From assembly GCA_965203305.1 (NCBI GenBank), contig OZ241874.1:3410001-3474000 (forward strand): a DNA stretch of 64,000 nt, written 5' to 3'. This DNA comes from Bin80 sp965203305 (GTDB taxonomy: Bacteria; Bacteroidota; Rhodothermia; Rhodothermales; Bin80). Both the position numbers and the translations under genes were made by a program. Every line of letters starts with the position of its first letter. Positions within the stretch are counted from its first letter, which is position 1. Below are positions 53,720-62,592 of the stretch, in pieces. The notes beneath the pieces were generated by a model that was given only the letters and a program-made list of their open reading frames with translations, had not been told where the DNA came from and made no database searches.

Positions 53720-54808
53720 CTACCCGTTGCGCTGCTCGAAATCTTTCATAAATTCAACCAGCACCTGTACAGAGTACAGTGGACACGCATTATAGATGGA
53801 TGCCCGCATCCCACCAACGGACCGGTGTCCTTTCAGTGCCAGCAGTCCATGCTGACTGGCCTGTTCAATAAATACAGGCTCCAGCTCTTCCTGTGCCAGT
53901 CGGAATGTTACATTCATCTGCGAACGCGATTCCTGCTCTGCAGTGCCTCTGTAAAACTCGCTACCATCAATTGTATGGTACAAAAGATCCGCCTTCCTGG
54001 CATTGACCGCCTGGATTCCGGGAATTCCTCCCTGATCTTCAAGCCAGCACAGCACCTTTTCAACAACATAAACTGCGTGTACTGGAGGGGTATTAAAACA
54101 CTTGGCTGCATGCGTACCATAATCCAGCATGGCTGGCAGTTGCGTACGGCGAGTTTGCAAAAAACTGTCCCGAACCAGGACAACCGTAACGCCGGCAGGT
54201 CCGATATTTTTCTGTGCACCTGCATAAATCAGCCCATATCTGTCCAGGTCAATGGGACGGCTTAGAAAGTCGCTTGACGCATCACAGACCAGTGGACAGC
54301 CTGCATTCGGTACAGACTCAAACTGTGTACCGTAAATCGTATTGTTGGATGTATAGTGCAGGTATGCATCCCTTGATTCCAGAACCCATGAGGATGGGGC
54401 TGGAATGTACTTGAATGCGGCATCCTCACTGGAGGCAGCAATGCGTCCATGGCCAACTCGCATGGCTTCGGCATGAGCTTTCCTGGCCCATGCCCCTGTG
54501 ATCAGGTAGGATGCCTGTCCGTCGGATGGCAAAAAGTTTAACGGTACCTGATGAAACTGCATGGAGGCACCTCCTCCAAGAAAGAGGATATGCCAGTCAT
54601 CCGTGAGTCCCAGAAGCCTCCGCAGTCGTTCCCGGGCGGAAGTCTCAATCTGGATATATTCTGGAGATCTGTGAGATATTTCCATCACGGAGGCACCTGT
54701 TCCCGCATATACAGGCAACTCCTCGCGTACGGATTCAAGAACCGGGAGGGGAAGGGTCCCGGGGCCCGCGGAAAAATTGTGCAAGCGTCCAGATGGCATC
54801 AAGGTCAT
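53720..54808 (-). CDS. serC: Phosphoserine aminotransferase
   Basis: 362 residues; ATG 54808, or ATG 54799 three codons in. The N-terminus LHNFSAGPGTLPLPVL is diagnostic. The PLP lysine is in IYAGAQKNIGPAGVTVVLVR, the phosphate site in LFLGGGASMQFHQVPLN, and the C-terminus has LKGHRSVGGMRASIYNA. It converts 3-phosphohydroxypyruvate plus glutamate to phosphoserine and 2-oxoglutarate, the second step of serine synthesis. Four bases separate it from serA. Confidence 0.97.
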   Translation of the reverse strand: MTLMPSGRLHNFSAGPGTLPLPVLESVREELPVYAGTGASVMEISHRSPEYIQIETSARERLRRLLGLTDDWHILFLGGGASMQFHQVPLNFLPSDGQASYLITGAWARKAHAEAMRVGHGRIAASSEDAAFKYIPAPSSWVLESRDAYLHYTSNNTIYGTQFESVPNAGCPLVCDASSDFLSRPIDLDRYGLIYAGAQKNIGPAGVTVVLVRDSFLQTRRTQLPAMLDYGTHAAKCFNTPPVHAVYVVEKVLCWLEDQGGIPGIQAVNARKADLLYHTIDGSEFYRGTAEQESRSQMNVTFRLAQEELEPVFIEQASQHGLLALKGHRSVGGMRASIYNACPLYSVQVLVEFMKDFEQRNG

Positions 54809-54812
54809 GTGT

Positions 54813-56015
54813 TTAAAGTTTGATCATGGAAACAGCCAGTACGTCTGGAATATCTTCAAGCAGCCTCCGAAGCTCCTTGGGAGGCACCCCTACCACACGA
54901 ATTCGGGCAACCGCAGCATGTGCTGTCCCTGCAAATACCTGGTTCTCCATCTCCTGTACATTCAGGTCGCATTTGCGTATTGCATCCAGAACACGGGCGA
55001 GTACGCCAACCTTGTCCAGATGGCGAATCGCCAGCAAATGTGTGGCACGGGACCGCGCCGCAATGTTGACACAGTTTGGCACAATCCCACTCTCTGCATA
55101 CGCATTGATAATGCGTACAGCTTCGTTGCCTGTGGCCTTCTGCGCTTGCGCTGTGGATGCGCCAATGTGATGTGTAAGGTATACTGAAGGATGCTCACGC
55201 AGTCTTGTCTGGAGAGCACCCGTCTTGTAAGGCGGTTCATCCGCAAACACATCCAGTGCAGCACGAATCTCCTTCTCGTCCAGTGCTTCAAGCAGGGCGT
55301 TCTCGTCAACCACACTTCCGCGGGCTGTATTGATGAAGAATGCCCCCGGCTTCATGGCCGCAAAAAAATCTCCGTTTGCCAGCTGCACTGTATCCTCCGC
55401 TGCAGCGACATGCAATGAGACGATATCCGCTCTGGAAGCAGCTTCCATCGGACTGGCAGCATGCCTGATCCCAAGTTCTGCTGCACGCTCGGGAGTCAGC
55501 GAACGACTCCACGCAGTCACCTCAAGACCCATCTCCTGTGCCATCCGGGCGACAAGCTGCCCAATCCTTCCCAGTCCCACAATTCCGAGGACTCTGCCTC
55601 TTATCCCGCGGGCTTTGGCATACATGCTCTTGTGCCATTTTCCTGATCGTGCATCTGAGACATTGTCCGGGATTCGGCGGTCCAGCGAAATCATGAGGCC
55701 AATCGTCAATTCCGCAACTGCACTGGCGTTTTTTCCTGGACAGTTGGCAACGAAAATACCAAACTCGGAAGCAGCTTTTGTATCAATGGAGTCATATCCG
55801 GCTCCGGCCCTCACAATTAGTTCAAGGGACGGGGCATGCTCCATCATATTCCGGGTTACACTTGTTGAGCGCACGATCAGCGATTCCACATCCTGTGTAC
55901 TAAGCATCTCCTGCAACTCGTATCCCGAACAGATTTCGACTGCCACAGCATGTCCGGCTTTCCTTAATGACGCGACACTGCTCTCTGGCAACTTGTCGGC
56001 AATGAGTACACGCAT
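54813..56015 (-). CDS. serA: D-3-phosphoglycerate dehydrogenase
   Basis: 400 residues. The NAD site is RVLGIVGLGRIGQLVARMA. The catalytic Arg is in FINTARGSVVDENALLEALD, with Glu in ALDVFADEPP and His in LTHHIGASTAQAQ. A C-terminal ACT domain (LDKVGVLARVLDAIRKCDLN, then HAAVARIRV) suggests serine feedback control. It oxidises 3-phosphoglycerate to 3-phosphohydroxypyruvate, the first step of serine synthesis. The start overlaps the DUF1015 stop, and serC follows directly: one operon. Confidence 0.97.
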   Translation of the reverse strand: MRVLIADKLPESSVASLRKAGHAVAVEICSGYELQEMLSTQDVESLIVRSTSVTRNMMEHAPSLELIVRAGAGYDSIDTKAASEFGIFVANCPGKNASAVAELTIGLMISLDRRIPDNVSDARSGKWHKSMYAKARGIRGRVLGIVGLGRIGQLVARMAQEMGLEVTAWSRSLTPERAAELGIRHAASPMEAASRADIVSLHVAAAEDTVQLANGDFFAAMKPGAFFINTARGSVVDENALLEALDEKEIRAALDVFADEPPYKTGALQTRLREHPSVYLTHHIGASTAQAQKATGNEAVRIINAYAESGIVPNCVNIAARSRATHLLAIRHLDKVGVLARVLDAIRKCDLNVQEMENQVFAGTAHAAVARIRVVGVPPKELRRLLEDIPDVLAVSMIKL

Positions 56016-57211
56016 CAGCCCCCGAACAGGTGGATCAGAAGACCACTCCGCAGCTTGGGTTCAAACCAGGTTGATTTGGGTGGCATAAGCTCATGGGCAT
56101 CGGATACATCCAGAAGTTGATCCATACTGGTTGCATACATGGAAAAGGCAACCCTGTCCGAGGCAGACTGGACGCGCTGGACAAGCTCGTCTGTGCCCCT
56201 GATCCCCCCTACAAATGTGATGTTTGGATCTGTTCGCTGATCCGTTATGCCGAGAAAAGGCTCCAGAATACATTCTCCAAGACGAGCTGCATCCAGCTGG
56301 TCTGCGATCCCGCTGCGCTCTGAGGGAGGCAACATTACCGTGTGCCAAGCTCTACTTGTATAAAGAGACACCTCTCCCGGGGCAGACGGCGCGGGTTTGC
56401 CAGTGTCCCTGTGGAGTGCGCCGATGGAATCAATGTCATGGAGAAGTCTGGCCGGGTCTGTGACACGAACGATACGATTGTAGGGCAGAATCCGGGTACG
56501 GCTTACGGGAAAACAGACTGCAGGAAAATAGTCACTTCCAGGCACCTTCTGATCCGTCCATGCCTTGCATGCTGCCGCACATCTGTGGTGTCCATCAGCT
56601 ATATAGAGGGACTGGATGCCGGAAAATGCCTCTGTAAGATGGTCAGGATCAGTGAATTTCCACACGGTGTGCTGAACGCCGTCCTCAGCCGTAAAATCAA
56701 ACAGCGGCTCGGTCCGGGTGCATGCATCCGCAAGACGGACCACAGGCGCATAATCCCTGAATACCAGGTTTACGGGCTCTGCATGTGCGGATTGTGCCTG
56801 AATGTGCCGGGTCCGATCTGCCACCTTGGGAGGGCGAACATTTTCATGCTTGAGAATGGCTCCCTGCTCATATTCGCGTACACCTACCAATCCATAAATG
56901 CCGGTCTGTTCATGCTCGCCCATTCGCAGACGATACGCATAGAGTGCCGGTTCAGCTTCCTGAAAACTGTACTTTGACGAGGCAAAGCGTCGCAAATTTT
57001 CGGCTCCCTTTCTGTACACGGCATCGTCGGACTCGCTGATTCCGGGTTCCAGATCAATCTCGGGACGGATCACATGAAGAAAACTGTCCGGGTTGCCTTT
57101 TGCAAGTTCACGCGCTTCAACCGTGCTGATCACATCATAGGGAACGGATGCGACCCTTTCGGCGGCATCAGGGACAGGACGAAGGGCGGCAAATGCCTTG
57201 ATAACAGCCAT
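56015..57211 (-). CDS. DUF1015 family protein
   Basis: 398 residues. Family marks are the N-terminal IKAFAALRPVP, VASVPYDVISTVEARELA, FLHVIRPEIDL, then GIYGLVGVREYE, LYIADGHHRCAAA and a C-terminal ELMPPKSTWFEPKLRSGLL. DUF1015 genes are repeatedly found beside serA/serC in diverse bacteria, as here, but the reaction is not known; ADGHHR resembles a ParB/Srx-like nucleotide site. It heads the serine operon and is divergent from the tRNA-fMet gene, with 141 bases between. Confidence 0.92.
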   Translation of the reverse strand: MAVIKAFAALRPVPDAAERVASVPYDVISTVEARELAKGNPDSFLHVIRPEIDLEPGISESDDAVYRKGAENLRRFASSKYSFQEAEPALYAYRLRMGEHEQTGIYGLVGVREYEQGAILKHENVRPPKVADRTRHIQAQSAHAEPVNLVFRDYAPVVRLADACTRTEPLFDFTAEDGVQHTVWKFTDPDHLTEAFSGIQSLYIADGHHRCAAACKAWTDQKVPGSDYFPAVCFPVSRTRILPYNRIVRVTDPARLLHDIDSIGALHRDTGKPAPSAPGEVSLYTSRAWHTVMLPPSERSGIADQLDAARLGECILEPFLGITDQRTDPNITFVGGIRGTDELVQRVQSASDRVAFSMYATSMDQLLDVSDAHELMPPKSTWFEPKLRSGLLIHLFGG

Positions 57212-57352
57212 CTTTTTTGATCCAGAAAATCAGATTACAGAGATAAAGGGAGCGGGAATACAGGTTCAGGATCTTCAACAAAGAATAAAGTTTGCTGTGC
57301 CAGCAAAAAACGGGAACCATGTAAAGATGCCATCATTTAAGCAACTTCCTGT

Positions 57353-57695
<343 letters not shown>

Positions 57696-57702
57696 CTGCA
57701 AG

Positions 57703-57737
57703 GACCGGCATTTCGCATTCGGAATGTCGGTCTTTTT
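57703..57737 (+). terminator. Rho-independent terminator after tRNA-fMet
   Basis: GACCGGCATT (57703-57712) pairs with AATGTCGGTC (57723-57732) including one G.U, 10-nt loop, followed by five T (57733-57737). It begins seven bases after the tRNA discriminator base, so the tRNA is a single-gene transcript. Confidence 0.88.
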
Positions 57738-58052
57738 ATGTGGTGAAGTTCCCGGGACCCGTCCACACCTGTCTGATCTGGAGAATTACAGGGAGATGCC
57801 TGTTCTGCAGGCTTATGGCACTCGTTGCGAAGAATGGCCACCCCCTCATAATCTGCCTTTTGCAGATCATCACCCGCGACACAGATCAACGCTTTCCAAA
57901 CAATTTGGTAAATTCCCTGTCAACACATGATCATAGTAATGGGGATCTGCGTTGCAAGGGCTGTGCAAAGAAGGTAATCTGGTGCCGATCAGTCATACAT
58001 TGCATACTCTTGTGCATATCTTCCCCATAGGCTCCAAAGCCCAGAATATCCA
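57738..58052. other. Intergenic region between tRNA-fMet and adaptor gene
   Basis: No gene or RNA is recognised in these 315 bases; short frames have no family features. The promoter of the downstream adaptor gene is expected here but cannot be placed. Confidence 0.5.
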
Positions 58053-58985
58053 ATGGGCCGAAAACTCAGCTTTGTGGTTGCTGGCATCATCCTCGTTGTA
58101 TGCGTGTCCGTCGCAGCGATTCTCATTGTCACAAGACCAGAAACTGCCCGGCAGGAGCCCCCTCCGCATACACCATATGTAACAACAGCCACTGTGATGA
58201 CAGGAGAGGGGGCAATCCCGATTTACGGGGCAGGTACCGTTCAACCGCACACAGGGGTACATGTAACGACAGAAGTGCATGGAAGAATTGTATGGGTAAA
58301 TCCCGCGTTTCAGAGCGGAGGCTGCGTATCCTCGGGCGAAATTCTGTTCCGAATTGACGATGCGGAGTATCTGAGCAGGGTAGACCGGGCACGCACAAGT
58401 GTCGCCGCCCAGGAAGTGGAGCTGATGCGAACGACAGCAGAGTCCAGAATTGCAAAGGAACAGTTTGACAAGTGGGAACAGGAGGGAAACTCGAGCCGGC
58501 CCACGCCACTGGCCCTGTGGGAACCGCAGATTGCGGCCGCACAGGCTGCCCTGGATCGGGACCAGTCCGAACTCGCTGAAGCCGAATTGCGACTTTCCCG
58601 CATCACTATTTACAGCCCATTCTCTGCGGTGGTGGTCAGCGAATCCGTAACCATGGGGCAGTTTGTGGCAACCGGCCAAAATGTAGGACATCTGTATGGA
58701 ACAGAGCTTGTTGCGGTTTCCGTTCCACTTCCAGATGAAAGCGCGGCACTGATTCCAGAACTCTGGAGTCTGAAACCCGGCACAGACAACCGAAACATTC
58801 CGGCTCGCGTGACTGCCAGATACGGTGATCAGCAATATTCATGGACCGGCACTGTGGATCGCGTGGAAGCAGCCCTGGAAAGTCAGACACGCACAATTGA
58901 AGTGATCATTCATGTAAGGAATCCCTTCACATCTGGAATCGCCCTGAATGCAGAACCCCGGTCCGGGAATATCCCGCGCTGCTAG
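58053..58985 (+). pseudogene. RND-efflux periplasmic adaptor (HlyD/MFP family), frameshifted and truncated
   Basis: 310 residues in the open frame. An N-terminal anchor (LSFVVAGIILVVCVSVAAIL), the first lipoyl half (YGAGTVQPHTGVHVTTEVHG, GEILFRIDDAEY), a coiled-coil hairpin (residues 105-180) and the barrel region (FSAVVVSESVTMGQFVATGQ) are normal. Near 58950 the frame shifts: the last residues are out of phase. The neighbouring frame carries YPALLVGKYVEGAINGA and YFRVERSAL, the expected C-terminal barrel, continuing into the start of xthA. No RND pump or outer-membrane gene follows. The gene therefore looks like the remains of an efflux operon cut by the arrival of xthA, with a later frameshift. 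Confidence 0.75.
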
Positions 58986-59075
58986 TTGGCAAATATGTGG
59001 AGGGCGCAATCAATGGAGCAGTCACGGAGAAGTATTTCCGGGTAGAGCGATCCGCTCTCCCTTATCATTCACTGT

Positions 59076-59900
59076 ATGCCATCTCCCATGCCTTATCCCG
59101 TTACCCTCGTCACATGGAACGTGAACTCTGCGCGTGCCCGGATCGTCAGAATTCTTGATTTTCTTGAGCGACATTCTCCAGACATCGTCTGTCTGCAGGA
59201 GATCAAAGCCACCCATGAGACATTCCCATTTGATGCCATCAGGGAAGTCGGATATCACTCCTGGATTCACGGGCAGCCCTCCTACAATGGAGTAGGATTC
59301 TTAACCCGGGAGTCTGTTGAGGACATACGGACCGGACTGGACAACGAAGCCCGGGTGATTGCTGGCAATATCCATGATCTGCGGGTCATCAATGTGTATG
59401 TACCAAATGGACGAAGCATCGGAACACCGAAGCATGCCTATAAACTTCGATGGCTGGATGCATTGGCTGAATTTCTGGATATTGAGCAGGAAAAGTACAG
59501 GGAATTCATTCTGACCGGGGATTTTAATGTCGCTTTCAGTGATCTGGATGTTGCGCATCCAGACAACTGGAGAGAATCTGTCCTGTGCGACCCGGAAGCA
59601 TGTGAGAAGCTGGATGTGCTGAGGGAGAAATTTTCCCTCTCCGACCTCCTTCGCAAGCATGCGCCTGGCCCTGGCGTGTATACATGGTGGGATTTTCGTA
59701 CCCGGGGGTTTGAGTGGAATGACGGGGTTCGAATTGACCATATTCTGTCCACACCGCATATTGCCTCTCTGAGTGCCAGCGCGTGGGTTGATGTGGAAGA
59801 ACGAGACATGGACCGTCCTTCCGACCATGCCCCGGTCCTGATGCGACTGTTTCAGGAATCTAGTGTGCCTGAAGCCAGTTTGTCCCGCTCCCCAGGTTGA
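59076..59900 (+). CDS. xthA: Exodeoxyribonuclease III / AP endonuclease
   Basis: 274 residues. Family blocks: VTWNVNSARAR (Asn), IVCLQEIKATHETFP with the metal-binding Glu, INVYVPNGRSIGTPKHAYKL with Tyr, LTGDFNVAFSDLD, VYTWWDFRTRGFEWNDGVRIDHIL and SDHAPVLMRL with the catalytic Asp-His. It cleaves 5' of abasic sites and degrades duplex DNA from 3' ends. Its start lies in the decayed tail of the adaptor gene, and its last 41 bases overlap the convergent end of polA, giving complementary mRNA 3' ends. Confidence 0.96.
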   Translation: MPSPMPYPVTLVTWNVNSARARIVRILDFLERHSPDIVCLQEIKATHETFPFDAIREVGYHSWIHGQPSYNGVGFLTRESVEDIRTGLDNEARVIAGNIHDLRVINVYVPNGRSIGTPKHAYKLRWLDALAEFLDIEQEKYREFILTGDFNVAFSDLDVAHPDNWRESVLCDPEACEKLDVLREKFSLSDLLRKHAPGPGVYTWWDFRTRGFEWNDGVRIDHILSTPHIASLSASAWVDVEERDMDRPSDHAPVLMRLFQESSVPEASLSRSPG

Positions 59901-62592
59901 CCTCAATCGGGACATCAAGCTTCATCGCCTGGATCATGCAGGTCTGGACGGTCTCTTTGGCCTCTGCCAGTTCCTGTGCGGGCACTTCAAATACAAGCTC
60001 ATCGTGAACCTGGAGAATTGCCCGCGAGCACATGCCGGTATGCTGCAATTTCCGGTCAATGGCAATCGCTGCGAGCTTGATCATATCCGCCTGTGTCCCC
60101 TGGATCGGCATATTGACGGCAATGCGCTCTGCTGCGGCACGGACTGCGCCATTGCGCGCATTCAAATCCGGCAGATACCGGCGGCGCCCCATCAACGTAG
60201 AGGCAAACCCGCGCTCTTTTGCCAGATCTACCTGATTGCGCATAAATTGCCAGACCCCTGGAAATGCCTCCTGATGGGCATTCATGAGCTCCTGTGCTTC
60301 CTTGCGGGTACACCGCAATCCACGAGACAGACCAGAGGGAGAGAGACCATATGGAATGCCGTAATTCACTGCCTTGGCTTTATTTCTCTGCTCTCGTGTA
60401 ATCTCTGAGGCATCCACTTTGTAGATCAGTGCTGCGGTTTCTGTATGAGGATCACGCCCGGTTGCAAAGAATTCTTTTAATCCCTCATCCCCGCTCATGT
60501 GAGCGAGGATCCGCAGTTCAATCTGTGAATAGTCTGCAGACAGAATGTATGCCCCTTCTGGAGCTACAAATGCGCAGCGCAGCTTTCGGCCTGTTTCAGC
60601 ACGGACGGGAATATTCTGAAGTGCGGGATCCGAGGAGGACAATCGTCCCGTAGCTGCCGCAGTCTGGTTGAATACGGTATGAACACGTTCGGTTGCTGGC
60701 ACAATCATGCGCACCAGGCTGTCTACATAGGTCCCCTTCAATTTGGCCGCCTTGCGCCAGTCCATGATGAGTGCGGCCACCCTGTATTCGGTTGCAAGGT
60801 CCAGAAGGACTTCCTCTTTTGTAGAGGGTTTTCCTGAGGGTGTTTTTCGCTTGACTGGATATCCCAGTTTTCCAAAGAGGATTTCCCCCACCTGCTTGGA
60901 GGAAGCAATGTTAAACCGCTCGCCTGCCTCTTTGTAGATTTCACTGGCATACCGATCCAGATTCTCCTGTATTTTCGGGCCCAGCTTCTCAAGGACGGAA
61001 CGATCCAGTTTTACCCCTGCGGCCTCCATGTCAGCCAGCACATACACGAGTGGAAACTCAATATCATCTGCCACCTGCAGGAGATTATTCTCTTGAAGCT
61101 TCTGACTCAATTTTTTCTGCATTGCGAGAGAACAGGCCGCCCGCTCGCAGGCAAGAACCCGGAACTCCTCTGGAGCAACATTGCGCAGCTTTCTTTGCAA
61201 TCGTCCCGTGCCCAGAATCTGCTCCATCTCCTGGGGCTCGTACCTCAGCTGCTGCTTCGCAACCATCCCGAACCGATGATTCTGGTCTGGGGAGAGGAGA
61301 TAGTGTGCGATCTGGGTATCAAAGAGTTTCCCCCGCACTGGCACCGAACGCTGCCGAAGTCGCACAAGCAGAGGCTTTAGATCATGTCCTGTCTTCTCCA
61401 CATGCCCGTTGGAAAAGACAGGGGCGAGAATCCGAATCACTTCCGACTCCGATGTGCCATCCAGTAGTGGAAGGGGAATATACACAGCACTCCCCGAATC
61501 CCAGGAAACGGCCAGCCCGAGCCAGTCGGCACGAGCCGGGGAGCCGGGTGTCATAATAGCGGACAGCCCTATGCGACGTATTTCTTTGAGGGACTGCTCA
61601 AAAGTTTTCAGTTCGTCAACCCTTTGAATCATGCGGTAGTTCGCCTGATCCGGCTGATAGCTTTTCAGAGCATTTTCGGCGGATGTTTCGGCAGTCTGGA
61701 AGAGTTCTGCTCCCGCAGAAAGGCGGCGCACCAGGGTACTGAACTCATAGCGGCGAAAGAATGCCATCGGTTCTGCGGCTCTGGGACTTCGGATACGACA
61801 GGAATCCCAGTCTATATCTATCTCCAGGTCTGTTCGTATCGTTACCAGATCCTTGCTGAGTCGCACCATATCCGGGTTCTCGGTCAGTGCGGTCCGCCAG
61901 CGTTTGCTGGTATAGGTGGAAGCTCTGCTCAGGATATTTTCAATGGTCTGATCCTGCTGTACCAGTTTGGCAGCTCCTTTTTCGCCGATCCCCCGTGCCC
62001 CCGGAACATTATCACTGCTGTCTCCCATCAGGGCAAGCATGTCAATAAAGTTGCGGGGAGAGATCTGATACTTTTCTCTGAAGACTTCCTCTGTCAGACG
62101 CTCGAATCCGGCCCCGCTACGCGGCCGGAGCATTTCTATTCCTGGTGAAAGCAGCTGCTGAAAATCCTTGTCCGGGGAAACGATCACAGCATGTGCCCCA
62201 GAAGCATCTGCTCGCCTTGCCAGTGTACCAATCACGTCATCTGCTTCAAATGTATCCGCCTGCAGGACCGGGATGGAAAGTGCCTGTGCCATTTCCTTGA
62301 TCCGTGGCAGATTTTCGATCAGGGCATCTGGCGGAGCATCCCGATTCGCCTTGTATTCCGGGTACAGATCATTGCGGAAGGTTTTCCCCGGCCCGTCAAA
62401 GACAACTGCCGCATACTCCAGTCCCATCTCCTCAATCAGGTTGATCAGCGTAGTACTGAATCCGTACAGTGCACTGGTATTTTCGCCTCGCGAATTAATC
62501 CGTGGCCTGCTGAGGAACGAGAAATGAGCACGGTATGCCAGTGCCATGGCATCCAGGAGAAATATCTTCAATTGGTCACCGCTATTCTGCAT
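59860..62592 (-). CDS. polA: DNA polymerase I without proofreading residues
   Basis: 910 residues. The 5'-nuclease domain (1-300) has FLLDAMALAYRAHF, AVVFDGPGKTFR, GDSSDNVPGARGIGEKGA and IVSPDKDFQQLL. The polymerase domain is intact: motif A LSADYSQIELRILAHMSG, motif B RNKAKAVNYGIPYGLSPSGL, motif C LQVHDELVFEVP. The middle 3'-5' exonuclease domain keeps its fold but lacks all four metal-binding acids: the DxE position reads LSAIMTPG, the second Asp is replaced in GHDLKPLL, and the YxxxD position reads ERAACSL. It therefore cannot proofread, as in Thermus-type Pol I. The start overlaps the ligA stop by 11 bases, suggesting ligA-polA co-transcription. Confidence 0.96.
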   Translation of the reverse strand: MQNSGDQLKIFLLDAMALAYRAHFSFLSRPRINSRGENTSALYGFSTTLINLIEEMGLEYAAVVFDGPGKTFRNDLYPEYKANRDAPPDALIENLPRIKEMAQALSIPVLQADTFEADDVIGTLARRADASGAHAVIVSPDKDFQQLLSPGIEMLRPRSGAGFERLTEEVFREKYQISPRNFIDMLALMGDSSDNVPGARGIGEKGAAKLVQQDQTIENILSRASTYTSKRWRTALTENPDMVRLSKDLVTIRTDLEIDIDWDSCRIRSPRAAEPMAFFRRYEFSTLVRRLSAGAELFQTAETSAENALKSYQPDQANYRMIQRVDELKTFEQSLKEIRRIGLSAIMTPGSPARADWLGLAVSWDSGSAVYIPLPLLDGTSESEVIRILAPVFSNGHVEKTGHDLKPLLVRLRQRSVPVRGKLFDTQIAHYLLSPDQNHRFGMVAKQQLRYEPQEMEQILGTGRLQRKLRNVAPEEFRVLACERAACSLAMQKKLSQKLQENNLLQVADDIEFPLVYVLADMEAAGVKLDRSVLEKLGPKIQENLDRYASEIYKEAGERFNIASSKQVGEILFGKLGYPVKRKTPSGKPSTKEEVLLDLATEYRVAALIMDWRKAAKLKGTYVDSLVRMIVPATERVHTVFNQTAAATGRLSSSDPALQNIPVRAETGRKLRCAFVAPEGAYILSADYSQIELRILAHMSGDEGLKEFFATGRDPHTETAALIYKVDASEITREQRNKAKAVNYGIPYGLSPSGLSRGLRCTRKEAQELMNAHQEAFPGVWQFMRNQVDLAKERGFASTLMGRRRYLPDLNARNGAVRAAAERIAVNMPIQGTQADMIKLAAIAIDRKLQHTGMCSRAILQVHDELVFEVPAQELAEAKETVQTCMIQAMKLDVPIEVNLGSGTNWLQAH

